DNA of 64,000 bases from the NCBI GenBank assembly GCA_012960505.1, contig DUBC01000033.1:124001-188000 (forward strand). Direction: 5' to 3'. Made by a program: the position numbers and the translations under genes. Source of the DNA: Verrucomicrobiales bacterium (GTDB lineage Bacteria > Verrucomicrobiota > Verrucomicrobiia > Verrucomicrobiales > DEV007). The notes beneath the pieces were generated by a model that was not told where the DNA came from, searched no databases, and saw only the letters and a list, made by a program, of their open reading frames with translations. Positions 10,000-19,280 of this stretch are shown here, piece after piece (the first letter of the stretch is position 1; each line of letters starts with the position of its first letter).

Positions 10000-10914
10000 A
10001 TGATTATTGATGCACATATGCATATATGGAAGCGAATAAAAGGTCGCGTTAGAAATGAGCAGCCGGTCCAGCCTGTTGGTTCGGGAAAGATTCGCATAGG
10101 TGATCAGGAAATGTTGGGTATGCCGGCTTCCTTTGTCGATTGCTCTGCTCTCGCTGAATATGTCTTAGCTGAGTTTGATGCCGTGGGAGTCAGTGCTGGG
10201 GTAGTGGTTCAGGAATATTTGGATGGGCCCCAGAACGATTATCTTTTAGAGGTTACATCAAATTATCCGGAGCGTTTTTTTATGCATGCTCTGCCCAACT
10301 TCTTTGAGCCTGATAAGGTGGATGCGGAAGCTGGGAACTTATTCGATCAGGGCTTCAAAGGATTGAAAGTTTGTGGTGGGCATTTGTTAGGTCAGGTGTC
10401 TTTGGATGATCGTAGATTCTTTCCGATTTGGGAAAGGATGGAAAATGAAGGGCTGGTTTTGTCTGTTGATTTTTCTGAAGGAGAAATTCAGGTTCCTGAG
10501 TTTGAGAATGTGATGAAAGCATTTCCGAATCTGAAGGTGGCGATTGGTCACTTCGGCATGCCTAGCCGAGGGGGTTGGCCTGGTCAATTAGAACTGTGTC
10601 GTCACAAAAATGTGTATGTAGAATGTGGAGGCATTATTTGGCTTTATCGATCAGAGGGTTATCCATTTGATAGTGGGCGCGATGCGCTAAGATCTGCAGG
10701 ACTGAAAGTGGGGTATGATAAAATAATGTGGGGATCAGACTGGCCTCGGACCATGGTCGATTTTACATATAGACAGAGTCTTGATTTTATCCTTAATGAT
10801 GAAGGTATAGGATCTGAGGATAAAACCGCTATTCTCGGCGCAAATGCGGCAAAATTTTATGGATTTAAAAAACCGAGATCCGTTGATAGGATTCCTCTTA
10901 TAACAGAGGGTTAG
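10000..10914 (+). CDS. Amidohydrolase 2 family metal-dependent hydrolase
   Basis: A 304-residue TIM-barrel hydrolase of the Amidohydro_2 group (COG3618-like). The first metal-binding motif is at the extreme N-terminus (MIIDAHMHIW, His6 and His8). Later ligand regions are visible as IGHFGMPS and the Asp in WGSDWPRTM. The C-terminal NAAKFYGF is also typical. The substrate cannot be read from sequence; relatives act on lactones, aromatic acids or amides. It is divergent from the DUF1549 gene, 63 bases away. Its TAG shares the tetranucleotide TTAG (10911-10914) with the stop of the convergent proC. No Shine-Dalgarno sequence precedes the ATG. Confidence 0.88.
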   Translation: MIIDAHMHIWKRIKGRVRNEQPVQPVGSGKIRIGDQEMLGMPASFVDCSALAEYVLAEFDAVGVSAGVVVQEYLDGPQNDYLLEVTSNYPERFFMHALPNFFEPDKVDAEAGNLFDQGFKGLKVCGGHLLGQVSLDDRRFFPIWERMENEGLVLSVDFSEGEIQVPEFENVMKAFPNLKVAIGHFGMPSRGGWPGQLELCRHKNVYVECGGIIWLYRSEGYPFDSGRDALRSAGLKVGYDKIMWGSDWPRTMVDFTYRQSLDFILNDEGIGSEDKTAILGANAAKFYGFKKPRSVDRIPLITEG

Positions 10915-11711
10915 CTTTTCCCTAGCTCTTTCGACCTGAGAGTTGCGGCTCTTACTGCATCAATCAAGGTCGCTCTCAATTTTCCTGACTCAAGTGCCGC
11001 GAGTCCTGCAACCGTCGTTCCTCCAGGACTTGCTACCTGATCGCGGAGCGAGGCTGGGTGCTCTTTTGTTTGTAGTATCATTTCCGCAGCACCTGAAACT
11101 GTTTGTGCGGCTAATAACAAGGCTTGGTCCTCTGGTAATCCAACGAGCACTCCGCCATCGGCCAGAGCTTCGATGACTGTATAAATGTAAGCAGGACCGC
11201 TTCCGCTCAGTCCGGTAATTGCATCAATTTGCTTTTCAGGAACCTCTAGCACCTTTCCCACTGATCCAAGAATATTAATTACAAAATTAGCGTCTTCATC
11301 AGTTGCTTTTGTTCCTCTAGAGAACGCGGATGCACCTTTTCCCACGAGGGCAGGAGTGTTGGGCATCACGCGAATAACACGAGCGCTTTCACCAAGTGAT
11401 TTCTCCAGATCCATTAATTGAAGTCCCGCAGCGATTGAAATAAATAGCTTGCTTTGAGTTAGTGAGTTAAGGCCCTCTAACATTTTTAAGGTATCTTGAG
11501 GTTTGACGCAAAGTAGTACTACCTCAGAATTATTTATCAAATCATCATGAGATGATGCAACCGTTGCTCCGATATCATTGGCCAGTTTCTTTGAAGCTGT
11601 ATCAATAACGTCAAAAACGCTAACTGAGTCAGTTTCAATCGCTCCTTTATTAATCGCCCCTTTTACGAGGGCTGATCCCATTTTTCCGCATCCAATTATC
11701 CCTAATTTCAT
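10911..11711 (-). CDS. proC: Pyrroline-5-carboxylate reductase
   Basis: This enzyme performs the last step of proline synthesis, NAD(P)H-dependent reduction of pyrroline-5-carboxylate, in the cytoplasm. It has 266 residues, the normal length. The N-terminal Rossmann motif is GIIGCGKMGSALVKG. The middle has VIRVMPNTPALVGKGASAF, and the C-terminal dimerisation domain has the family signature ITGLSGSGPAYIYTVIEALA with DQVASPGGTTVAGLAALE. It is divergent from the Fur-family gene; the short region between them probably holds both promoters. No other proline genes are nearby. Confidence 0.96.
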   Translation of the reverse strand: MKLGIIGCGKMGSALVKGAINKGAIETDSVSVFDVIDTASKKLANDIGATVASSHDDLINNSEVVLLCVKPQDTLKMLEGLNSLTQSKLFISIAAGLQLMDLEKSLGESARVIRVMPNTPALVGKGASAFSRGTKATDEDANFVINILGSVGKVLEVPEKQIDAITGLSGSGPAYIYTVIEALADGGVLVGLPEDQALLLAAQTVSGAAEMILQTKEHPASLRDQVASPGGTTVAGLAALESGKLRATLIDAVRAATLRSKELGKS

Positions 11712-11756
11712 TTTTGAATATAAGGTATTTGAACTCCGGTGTCGAACGATGAGATT

Positions 11757-11774
11757 AAATAAGAAATATTATTT
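11757..11774. promoter_or_regulatory. Candidate AT-rich operator before the Fur-family gene
   Basis: An inverted repeat AAATAA-N6-TTATTT lies in the 70-110 base region between proC and the Fur-family gene. Fur/PerR-type operators are AT-rich palindromes of roughly this size, and autoregulation is common in the family. The region is AT-rich in any case, so the repeat could be chance. Confidence 0.25.
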
Positions 11775-11820
11775 AGAATAGTTCTTGATAAAAATAAGCC
11801 TCGCAGTACTGGTCTCCAGA

Positions 11821-12270
11821 GTGCCAACACATAAGAGAAAACTATTTAATAATATTGATCTTGGAGGAGGTCATCGCATGACTCCGCAGAGACAGATTGT
11901 TTATGAGGTTCTTATGAGCAGCCGAGATCATCCAACGGCCACAGAAGTTTTCATAAGGGTACAGGAGAGAATGCCATCAATATCACTGGCGACGGTGTAC
12001 AATTGTTTAGATACCCTCGCAGTTGCGGGCATTGTGAAGCAGGTGAATGTGGACAGGGAGCCTTCCAGATATTGTGGAAATCTTGCGCCTCATGCGCACT
12101 TCCATTGTGAAACATGTGCTACCGTAATGGATGTTGACTTGAAGGGCGGGGAGGAGCCCTCGAAATTACTCAAATTACCTCGCGGGGCTAAGATCCAAAA
12201 AGTCGAAGTTGAGGTCAGAGGGCAGTGTCCAGAATGTGCTCGTAAAGAAAAACAGAAAGATAATCTATAA
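11821..12270 (+). CDS. Fur-family transcriptional regulator heading the suf cluster
   Basis: A Fur/PerR-type metal-dependent repressor. The winged-helix part is RMTPQRQIVYEVLM through SLATVYNCLDTLAVAGIV. The metal/dimerisation domain has HAHFHCETC and a second pair CPEC, which would form the structural zinc site. The start is uncertain: GTG 11821 gives 149 residues, TTG 11785 is longer, and ATG 11878 is preceded by a strong GGAGGAGG (11863-11870). That purine run also encodes the Gly-Gly conserved before R-x-TPQR, so it may not be a ribosome site. The gene ends 29 bases before sufC, which suggests that it regulates or is co-transcribed with the iron-sulfur genes. Iron versus peroxide sensing cannot be told apart here. 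Confidence 0.85.
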   Translation: MPTHKRKLFNNIDLGGGHRMTPQRQIVYEVLMSSRDHPTATEVFIRVQERMPSISLATVYNCLDTLAVAGIVKQVNVDREPSRYCGNLAPHAHFHCETCATVMDVDLKGGEEPSKLLKLPRGAKIQKVEVEVRGQCPECARKEKQKDNL

Positions 12271-12299
12271 CAATACAAATTTAATTTTTGTCGAAATCA

Positions 12300-13058
12300 A
12301 TGTCCACTTTGGAAATTAAGGATCTTCATGCGAGCGTAAATGGGACTGATATTCTTAAGGGCCTCAGTTTGTCAGTCCCCAAGGGAGAAGTCCATGCAAT
12401 TATGGGTCCCAATGGTTCAGGTAAAAGCACACTGGCAAAAGTGATGGCTGGTCATCAGGATTACGAGGTCGGATCCGGAGATGTTCTTTTAGATGGGTAC
12501 AGTCTTCTTGAAATGGATGTTGATGAGCGGGCTCGTGCGGGTCTTTTCCTTGCCTTTCAGTATCCTGCAGAAATTCCAGGGGTAAGTAATGCTAATTTCC
12601 TTCGCGCAGCTAGGCAGGCAAGGTTGCCTGATGGTGAGGAAATTGATGCGGTTGCCTTTTATCAGGAAATGTATGAGAAAATGGCTAAGCTTGGCATGGA
12701 TAAAAAATTCACAGGGCGGTCCGTCAATGAAGGATTTTCCGGAGGAGAAAAGAAACGTAACGAAGTGCTTCAGATGATGATGCTTGAACCAAAGTATGCG
12801 GTGCTAGATGAAACGGACAGTGGTCTAGACATTGACGCTTTGAAAATTGTTGCGGAAGGAGTTAATGCAATGCGTTCAGAGGAGCGTGGTTTTTTGGTGA
12901 TCACTCATTATCAGCGACTACTTGAATACATTGTCCCTGATCATGTACATGTACTCAATGAAGGCAGGATTATACGTAGCGGGCCTAAGGAATTGGCGCT
13001 AGAACTTGAAGAGAAGGGCTATGATTGGCTCAAGGAAGGGGAACTGGTTAAAAGTTAA
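12300..13058 (+). CDS. sufC: Fe-S cluster assembly ATPase SufC
   Basis: The ABC-type ATPase of the SufBCD scaffold, which builds iron-sulfur clusters in the cytoplasm. The 252-residue product has Walker [10 protein letters not shown] at residues 36-44, the SufC-specific signature [13 protein letters not shown], and the Walker B region [16 protein letters not shown]. The ATG at 12300 is preferred over an in-frame TTG four codons upstream. Neither has a clear ribosome binding site. sufB follows after 14 bases. Confidence 0.97.
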   Translation: MSTLEIKDLHASVNGTDILKGLSLSVPKGEVHAIMGPNGSGKSTLAKVMAGHQDYEVGSGDVLLDGYSLLEMDVDERARAGLFLAFQYPAEIPGVSNANFLRAARQARLPDGEEIDAVAFYQEMYEKMAKLGMDKKFTGRSVNEGFSGGEKKRNEVLQMMMLEPKYAVLDETDSGLDIDALKIVAEGVNAMRSEERGFLVITHYQRLLEYIVPDHVHVLNEGRIIRSGPKELALELEEKGYDWLKEGELVKS

Positions 13059-13072
13059 TATCTGATATATAT

Positions 13073-14491
13073 ATGAGCACAGATTCAAATTCTGGAAATA
13101 TGATCGAGATTGATAGGGAAAAGGCTAATTTCCATTATGATGTTGAGTACAAACATGATGCCGGAATGGGCTTGTCCGAAGATACTATTGATTACATATC
13201 AAATGTTAAGGGTGAGGATAAGTGGATTACGGATTTCAGAAAAAAAGCACTGAGTGTTTTTCATGAGAAAAAGATGCCCACGCACTGGGCTAGCGAGGAT
13301 CTAAATTCTATTAACTTTGATGAAATTCGGTATTATTTATCTGCCGGTGAAGCTCCAAAGCGCAGTTGGGATGATGTTCCTAATGAGATGAAGGAGACGT
13401 TTGAACGTCTTGGTATTCCAGAGAAGGAACGTAAGTTTTTGGCAGGGGTAGAGGCTCAGTTTGATAGTGAGGCTGCTTATTCGAATATCAAAGATGCGGT
13501 TGCTGAACAGGGTGTTATTTTTGTGAATAGTTCGGAGGGCCTAGCTGAACATGCTGACATTTTTCGCAAATGGTTCGGCAAAGTAATTCCTACAGGGGAT
13601 AATAAGTTTTCAGCTTTAAACTCAGCAGTCTTTTCTGGGGGCAGTTTTATATATGTCCCGCCAGGAGTTAAAGTGAAGCATCCATTGCAGGCTTACTTTA
13701 GAATAAATGCTGAGCAGTTCGGTCAGTTCGAGAGGACGCTGATCATCGTGGACGAAGGCGCTGAACTGACATACATGGAAGGGTGCACTGCTCCCAAATT
13801 TGAAACTACTACCCTTCACAGTGCTGTTGTCGAATTGGTCGCGATGAAGGATGCTAAGATTCAGTATATAACTGTTCAGAATTGGAGTGCTAACGTTTTT
13901 AATCTGGTAACGAAGCGGGGTCTGGCGCATGAGAATGCGGAGGTCAGGTGGATTGATTGCAACATTGGTAGTCGGTTAACTATGAAGTACCCTGGAGTGG
14001 TAATGAAAGGGGAAGGAGCAAGAGGGGAAGTCATTTCTATCGCGTTAGCTAATGATGGGCAGCATCAAGATACTGGGGCGAAGATGATACATGCAGCAGA
14101 TAATACTACGTCCAATGTTGTTTCTAAATCCATTAGTGTGGGTGAGGGTCGTTCAACTTATCGTGGTCAGGTGCATATCCCTAAGCACCTCAAGGGTTGT
14201 AAGAATAATACTGAGTGTGATGCGTTGTTGATTAATAGTAAGAGCCGTACGGACACTTACCCAGCCATTACAGTGCGTGGAAACAAACATTCTACCCAGC
14301 ATGAAGCAAGTGTGAGTCAGGTAAGTGAGGAGCAGATTTTTTATATGAAGCAGAGGGGCCTGAGTGAGGCGGAGGCTATGAGTTTAAGCGTGAATGGATT
14401 TGTGAATGATTTGGTTCGAGAGTTTCCAATGGAATATTCAGTCGAATTGAAACGTTTAATTGAGCTAGAGATGGAAGGATCTGTGGGTTAG
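13073..14491 (+). CDS. sufB: Fe-S cluster assembly scaffold SufB
   Basis: The 472-residue scaffold subunit of SufBCD, on which clusters form together with SufD. Family features are plentiful: the N-terminal helical region, the beta-helix core ([20 protein letters not shown]), [20 protein letters not shown], and the C-terminal [21 protein letters not shown]. The gene follows sufC by 14 bases and precedes sufD by 14 bases, giving the order C-B-D. The ATG is preceded by an AT-rich run without a Shine-Dalgarno motif. Confidence 0.97.
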   Translation: MSTDSNSGNMIEIDREKANFHYDVEYKHDAGMGLSEDTIDYISNVKGEDKWITDFRKKALSVFHEKKMPTHWASEDLNSINFDEIRYYLSAGEAPKRSWDDVPNEMKETFERLGIPEKERKFLAGVEAQFDSEAAYSNIKDAVAEQGVIFVNSSEGLAEHADIFRKWFGKVIPTGDNKFSALNSAVFSGGSFIYVPPGVKVKHPLQAYFRINAEQFGQFERTLIIVDEGAELTYMEGCTAPKFETTTLHSAVVELVAMKDAKIQYITVQNWSANVFNLVTKRGLAHENAEVRWIDCNIGSRLTMKYPGVVMKGEGARGEVISIALANDGQHQDTGAKMIHAADNTTSNVVSKSISVGEGRSTYRGQVHIPKHLKGCKNNTECDALLINSKSRTDTYPAITVRGNKHSTQHEASVSQVSEEQIFYMKQRGLSEAEAMSLSVNGFVNDLVREFPMEYSVELKRLIELEMEGSVG

Positions 14492-14505
14492 TTCTAATTA
14501 TTGTT

Positions 14506-15828
14506 GTGTTGTTAAAAGAAATCCCCCCGGCCCGGTCCTTTTTGGATCCTCCTGAAGAAGCAAGAGAGGAACTGCCTGATTGGTACAAGAGTTCTAGGAG
14601 CGACGCATGGATGAGTTTTCAAGACATTGATTGGCCCAAGCGCAGCGATGAGGCTTGGCGTTTCGCGAACCTGAAAAAGTTGTCATATGAGAACCTCTAT
14701 GATGCTAAAGAAAGTGAGATCAATGACGCGGAGCAACTGGTGGCAAGTTCTTTGTCGCTAAAAGAAAATGCAGGTCAAATTTTATTCGTGAATGACCGTG
14801 TTATTGCAAGCCCTTTACTTAATGAAGAGTTTTCGAAGAAGGGGGTCATTTTCCAACCTCTATCACAAGCTCTCATAGAGCACGGCGGGCTGGTCCAAGA
14901 TCATTTCATGACAGAGACTTCTCGTCTCGGTTCTGCAAAGTACACTGCTCTGCACAGGGCTCGTCTGAGGAACGGATTTTTCTTTTACGTGCCCGAGGGT
15001 GTTTCATTGACTGTTCCTGTTGAGGTATTTCACTGGGTTTCGGGAAATTCAGCTTCTATATTTCCCCACAGCTTGATAGTGGCCGGACCAGGTTCTTCAG
15101 CCACGGTGGCAGAGTACGTTGCTTCAATAAACGATGAAATTAGTTTTTGTTGTGCGGTTTGTGATATTCATGGCGAAGAAGATTCTCAACTGACTTACCT
15201 GAGGACGCAGAACCTTAGTGAGAAAGCTCAATCGATCTATCAGTTATCCTCACGGGTTGCTTCAAAGGCTAAGCTAAAAACATTTAATTTAGATTTGGGT
15301 TGTGAGTGGGTCAGAAATGAGTCTGTTAGCCGTCTGGTAGGGGAAGGAGCAACCAGTGAAATGTTGGCAGTCAGTGTTCCGGAAAAATCTCAGGAATTTG
15401 ATATGCGAACTCTGCAACTGCATGAACAACGAAATACTTCGAGTAATTTATTATATAAGAATGCTCTATATGATGATTCGAAGACTACCTTTGCCGGTAT
15501 GATAGTTGTAGAAGATGAGGCTCACCAGACTGATGCGTATCAGACGTGCCGGAACTTGCTAATGAGCGACACCAGTGAGGCGAACTCTATGCCGGGCCTT
15601 GAAATTAAAGCGGATCAGGTCAGGTGCAGTCATGGCGCAACATCCTCTCCCGTTTCAAAGGATGAACTTTTTTATTTGCAGTCTAGAGGAGTCAAGGAGC
15701 CGGCGGCTCAACAGTTGTTGACTTTTGGCTTTGTTAAGGAGGCAGTTGATCGTATCGGAAATAATTCTCTTGAAGAAGTAATCTTGGGTAAGCTCGGTCG
15801 TCGTTTTAATAAGATTGGCGCCAGATGA
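14506..15828 (+). CDS. sufD: Fe-S cluster assembly protein SufD
   Basis: The SufD partner of SufB. The 440-residue product has the N-terminal EAWRFANLKKL element. The C-terminal half matches the SufB/SufD beta-helix fold, with RCSHGATSSPVSKDELFYLQ and SRGVKEPAAQQLLTFGFVKE containing the conserved Cys-Ser-His-Gly and two-helix end. The start is probably GTG 14506, 14 bases after sufB. This is the last gene of the cluster: no cysteine desulfurase (sufS) or sulfur shuttle (sufE/sufU) follows, so sulfur must be supplied by a gene elsewhere. Confidence 0.93.
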   Translation: MLLKEIPPARSFLDPPEEAREELPDWYKSSRSDAWMSFQDIDWPKRSDEAWRFANLKKLSYENLYDAKESEINDAEQLVASSLSLKENAGQILFVNDRVIASPLLNEEFSKKGVIFQPLSQALIEHGGLVQDHFMTETSRLGSAKYTALHRARLRNGFFFYVPEGVSLTVPVEVFHWVSGNSASIFPHSLIVAGPGSSATVAEYVASINDEISFCCAVCDIHGEEDSQLTYLRTQNLSEKAQSIYQLSSRVASKAKLKTFNLDLGCEWVRNESVSRLVGEGATSEMLAVSVPEKSQEFDMRTLQLHEQRNTSSNLLYKNALYDDSKTTFAGMIVVEDEAHQTDAYQTCRNLLMSDTSEANSMPGLEIKADQVRCSHGATSSPVSKDELFYLQSRGVKEPAAQQLLTFGFVKEAVDRIGNNSLEEVILGKLGRRFNKIGAR

Positions 15829-15986
15829 TTAACTCATTGTAATCTTTTTCGCTATATTTCTCTAGCAAATGGGATAATAGGATGTAGATAAATGTTATAG
15901 CTTTCTTAAATGTTAAGATACATGTCCTAAATGGCATGTTTAAAGCTTGTTGAGGTATTTGAATTAAGAGAAATTACTTATAGTAA

Positions 15987-17009
15987 ATGATGAAATTGAA
16001 GATTCTAATAAATCGAGTTTTGGTGATCTTTTTTGTGGCTTTGCTTTTTCCGTCATGCAAGTCAGCAGATACTGTGGCCATGTCAGATGTGCGAAAGCCT
16101 GGTATTATTCGTCAAATTCTGAATCTACCACTAAGTCTTTTTGTTGCGAAGGAAGCCAAATATCCTACAGGTGAACCGACGGAATTTCTTACCGGCTTTT
16201 TGTGGTCAGTAAAACCATCTGACTTGGATCCTGATATTGCGAAACAAGATCCAAGTAATCTAGTAATTGCTGAAGCTGTTATTGGCGGGCCAGGCCTAGT
16301 CTTTTCGCCGCATGCGCCAGGCTTGTTAGTGAATGTCCAAAAGTTTTCTTCTGGGGATGAGGTTATTTGTCCACACACGGGGCTTTCTTTTATTGTGCCT
16401 GACAATGTGGAGCCGGTTCTTCTTATTGCAGATGATATGCCGACAGGAAGGCCACTAACAGAAATCACTGAAGATTTGGACGACAATCCCACAAGAGACA
16501 AAACTGATAGGACAGGAATTGCCGAGAATGCTCAGGGCGTTGTAGAAGAGTCAAAGCCCGATGGATTAACTGCAATAAGGGTCAGAGGAAAAGAAAATCA
16601 GGTATTTAGCCCATACACGAAGAGAAATTACATTGTTGATATTACTGGTCTTAAATCTGGTGATAAGGCTAGGTGTCCATACACGGGACGGATATTTGTG
16701 ATACCAGAGGAGGGGGAGGATGGGCGTCCAGAAAATCAACAAAATAAAAATATTGTCGATGAAGCGATTGCTGCAATATCAGATAAGATAGAGTTCCGCG
16801 TCTTGAAAAAAAAGCAAGATTCTCAAACGGCTAAAGCTGCCAAGATGAAAAAGGAAACTGTGCCTGTCGCTACTTGGTCCAAGAGGGTCGGTTATGTTAT
16901 GAGCCCTTTCGGCGGTCAACTCATTGATGTTCGCGGTAAGGCAGTAGGTTCCGTGTTAAGGTGTCCATTTTCTGGTAAATTATTCAAATTACCTGAGACC
17001 AAGGAATAA
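15987..17009 (+). CDS. Lipoprotein with three Cys-containing repeat motifs
   Basis: I do not recognise the family. The N-terminus is a lipoprotein-like signal (hydrophobic residues 11-21, then FPSC with Cys24), so it is probably membrane-anchored and extracytoplasmic. Three copies of a roughly 35-residue motif are spaced about 100 residues apart, at about 106-139, 207-240 and 305-337. Each reads (F/M)SP...GD/GS-x3-CP-x-(T/S)-G-x-x-F-x-(V/I/L)-P, with one Cys per copy. Such single-Cys units could bind a metal or haem jointly or form inter-repeat contacts; that is speculation. Linkers are charged and low in complexity. The gene lies between sufD and the type II secretion operon with AT-rich gaps on both sides, so it is probably monocistronic. 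Confidence 0.75.
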   Translation: MMKLKILINRVLVIFFVALLFPSCKSADTVAMSDVRKPGIIRQILNLPLSLFVAKEAKYPTGEPTEFLTGFLWSVKPSDLDPDIAKQDPSNLVIAEAVIGGPGLVFSPHAPGLLVNVQKFSSGDEVICPHTGLSFIVPDNVEPVLLIADDMPTGRPLTEITEDLDDNPTRDKTDRTGIAENAQGVVEESKPDGLTAIRVRGKENQVFSPYTKRNYIVDITGLKSGDKARCPYTGRIFVIPEEGEDGRPENQQNKNIVDEAIAAISDKIEFRVLKKKQDSQTAKAAKMKKETVPVATWSKRVGYVMSPFGGQLIDVRGKAVGSVLRCPFSGKLFKLPETKE

Positions 17010-17414
17010 TTCGTTTTCGGTCTAGGAGATAAGGCTTTTCTTTGAATGAGAGTTTTAGGATAGCTCCTATGGCGATATATTTGGGGTCAGATTAGAAATT
17101 GTAATAGAGTTGGCTTTAATTTTTTTCTAAGAAAACTCTGAATATCTATTTTTTAAGAGGATTTTAGATCTAATCGCAGAATTTCTTATTTATTAATGAA
17201 ATTATGCCATTTCATGGGCATATGGATATTTCTAACATTATAGAAAGATTATCTAAAAAGACTAAATAAAACTATTATACGACGATTTTTGGGTGCGACT
17301 TTTATTTATATGTGGCATCTTTTGCACCCCTCAACTTTTCCATTGATCCGATTCTCCGATTAAGCCGTATAAGTGCTGCTGAGATTTGGTATCAATTAAG
17401 CCGTTATTGGGAAC
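17010..17414. other. AT-rich intergenic region before the type II secretion operon
   Basis: About 400 bases without a credible gene. A direct repeat ATTAAGCCGT occurs at 17359-17368 and 17395-17404, 36 bases apart, close to the gspE start. A small inverted repeat (ATGCC-N8-GGCAT) lies near 17210. No convincing sigma-70 promoter or terminator could be assigned, although the promoter of the long secretion operon is expected here. Confidence 0.5.
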
Positions 17415-19235
17415 ATGACAATGAACAAGATTTTTTCAAATACAGCTAAGCGGTTCCAGTCCTCAGGGGATGAAGACATTGAGAAAGCTATCAACGAAGC
17501 ATCGACTGGCCAGCGTCCAGTCATTGAAGAATTACTGAATCGTGATTTGGTGCCTGAAGAGGAATTTCTTAAGAGTCTTGCCGAAGATCTTCATTTGGGA
17601 TGGGAAGAAGAACTTAAACCCATTAACAAACGAAAGTTGAAGGAAGTCTGTTCTGCAAAAATTGCTCTGAAACATCGGTTGCTTCCCCTTTCATTTGGGG
17701 ATGGTTCTGAATTGGTTGAAACTGAGGATCCTAATGATGCAAGCAATACGCTGCCCCAGCAACCTGGTGGAGAAGACGAACAAGAAGCAAATGAGTCTAC
17801 AAGTGATCAATTCCGCTTACGTATTGCGACTTATGATCCTTTTAATTATCTTGCTCGTCAGGCAGCGAGCCAGGCCATCAATTATCCCATCGAATGGACC
17901 ATGGCTTCGAGGACAAGGATCCTTCAGGGCATTCAGGAGCTTTACGGTGTAGGCGCGGATACCTTTGAGCAGATCCTTGCTGGTCGTGACCTCGATATGG
18001 AATCCTTGGACATAGATAAGGACGAAGCGAACGTCCTTGACGAAGATGAGGACGAGGAAGCATCCGTCGTTAAGTTCGTTAACCAGATCATTCGTGAAGC
18101 TCTTGATCAACGAGCTACCGATATACACGTCGAACCATTACATTCCGATCTTAGGATTAGATACCGGGTCGATGGACTGCTGCATGACGTTGCTGTCCCC
18201 GAAAACATCAATGCATTGCAGAGCTCTGTAATCGCGCGTCTCAAGATCATGTCCAAGCTTGATATTGCGGAGCGACGCTTGCCACAAGACGGGCGAATTA
18301 ATCTTTCACTTGAGGATCAGCAGATTGATGTGCGTGTCGCTACAATTCCTACCGTTGAAGGTGAGAGTGTGAGTCTTAGACTGCTGAATCAGGAAAAATT
18401 CAATCTGGACCGTCTCGGACTCATTGAGCATACGAGGTCCCGTGTTGATCAGCTCCTGTCGATGTCAAATGGCATCATTCTTATCACGGGCCCTACCGGT
18501 TCAGGTAAGTCTACCACCTTGTATACTTTTCTCTCAGAACTCAATAAGTCTGAGACCCGCATAGTTACGATCGAGGATCCGGTCGAGAATAAGCTCGACG
18601 GAGTCATGCAGATTGCGGTAAAGCCTGAAATTGATCTAACATTTGGACGTGGATTGCGTAGTATCTTACGAGGAGATCCAAACATTGTGATGATCGGTGA
18701 GATGCGTGATCTTGAGACAGCAGAGATTGCTGTCAGAGCCTCACTGACCGGCCACCTAGTATTCAGTACGCTTCACACGAACGATGCCATTGGTGGTATT
18801 TCCAGACTCACTGACATGGGAGTTGAACCTTTTTTAGTCTCGGCTTCAGTTCGCGCTTTCTTAGCTCAAAGGCTTGTCCGTCGCCTGTGTCCTTCTTGTA
18901 AGGTTCCCCATGAATACACACAGGAGCACCTTGATAGTATCGATTTTCCAAAGGGTGAGGAGGGTCAGATGTTTGTGGCTAATGAGGGAGGCTGTGACCG
19001 TTGCAGGAACAGTGGATATCTTGGTCGGCTTGCGATTTATGAAATTTGTCTTGTGACACCAGCGATCGAAGACCTGATTGTGACCGGGGCCTCCTCAGCG
19101 GAGATAAAGCAAAAGGCCACAGAAGAGGGATTTATTAATATGCGTAATTATGGTTGGTACAAGGTCCTGAGCGGAGACACGACTCTCGAGGAAGTGATGT
19201 CAGCGACTACCGTTGAATTAAAAATAGAAGGTTAA
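17415..19235 (+). CDS. gspE: Type II secretion ATPase GspE
   Basis: The cytoplasmic hexameric ATPase that powers pseudopilus assembly. The 606-residue product has an N-terminal MshEN/GspE-N-like region (about 1-110), an acidic linker, then the catalytic domain. Walker A is GPTGSGKST (359-367). The Asp-box and Walker B regions (TIEDPVENKLDG, NIVMIGEMRDLETAEIA) and the His-box LVFSTLHTNDA are present. The zinc-binding tetracysteine is CPSC (492-495) and CDRC (527-530). It starts the E-F-G-H-I-J-K-L-M-(C)-D operon. PilB is the main alternative, but the pseudopilin genes downstream support GspE. Confidence 0.96.
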   Translation: MTMNKIFSNTAKRFQSSGDEDIEKAINEASTGQRPVIEELLNRDLVPEEEFLKSLAEDLHLGWEEELKPINKRKLKEVCSAKIALKHRLLPLSFGDGSELVETEDPNDASNTLPQQPGGEDEQEANESTSDQFRLRIATYDPFNYLARQAASQAINYPIEWTMASRTRILQGIQELYGVGADTFEQILAGRDLDMESLDIDKDEANVLDEDEDEEASVVKFVNQIIREALDQRATDIHVEPLHSDLRIRYRVDGLLHDVAVPENINALQSSVIARLKIMSKLDIAERRLPQDGRINLSLEDQQIDVRVATIPTVEGESVSLRLLNQEKFNLDRLGLIEHTRSRVDQLLSMSNGIILITGPTGSGKSTTLYTFLSELNKSETRIVTIEDPVENKLDGVMQIAVKPEIDLTFGRGLRSILRGDPNIVMIGEMRDLETAEIAVRASLTGHLVFSTLHTNDAIGGISRLTDMGVEPFLVSASVRAFLAQRLVRRLCPSCKVPHEYTQEHLDSIDFPKGEEGQMFVANEGGCDRCRNSGYLGRLAIYEICLVTPAIEDLIVTGASSAEIKQKATEEGFINMRNYGWYKVLSGDTTLEEVMSATTVELKIEG

Positions 19236-19280
19236 TCATTACCCTTAAAAAAAAATCTAAGTAATTAATTAAAGAATACA

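Noticed and set aside
9937-10023. N-terminal extension of the DUF1549 protein from ATG 10023
   Set aside because: It would put 29 hydrophilic residues before a normal signal peptide and overlap the divergent amidohydrolase start.
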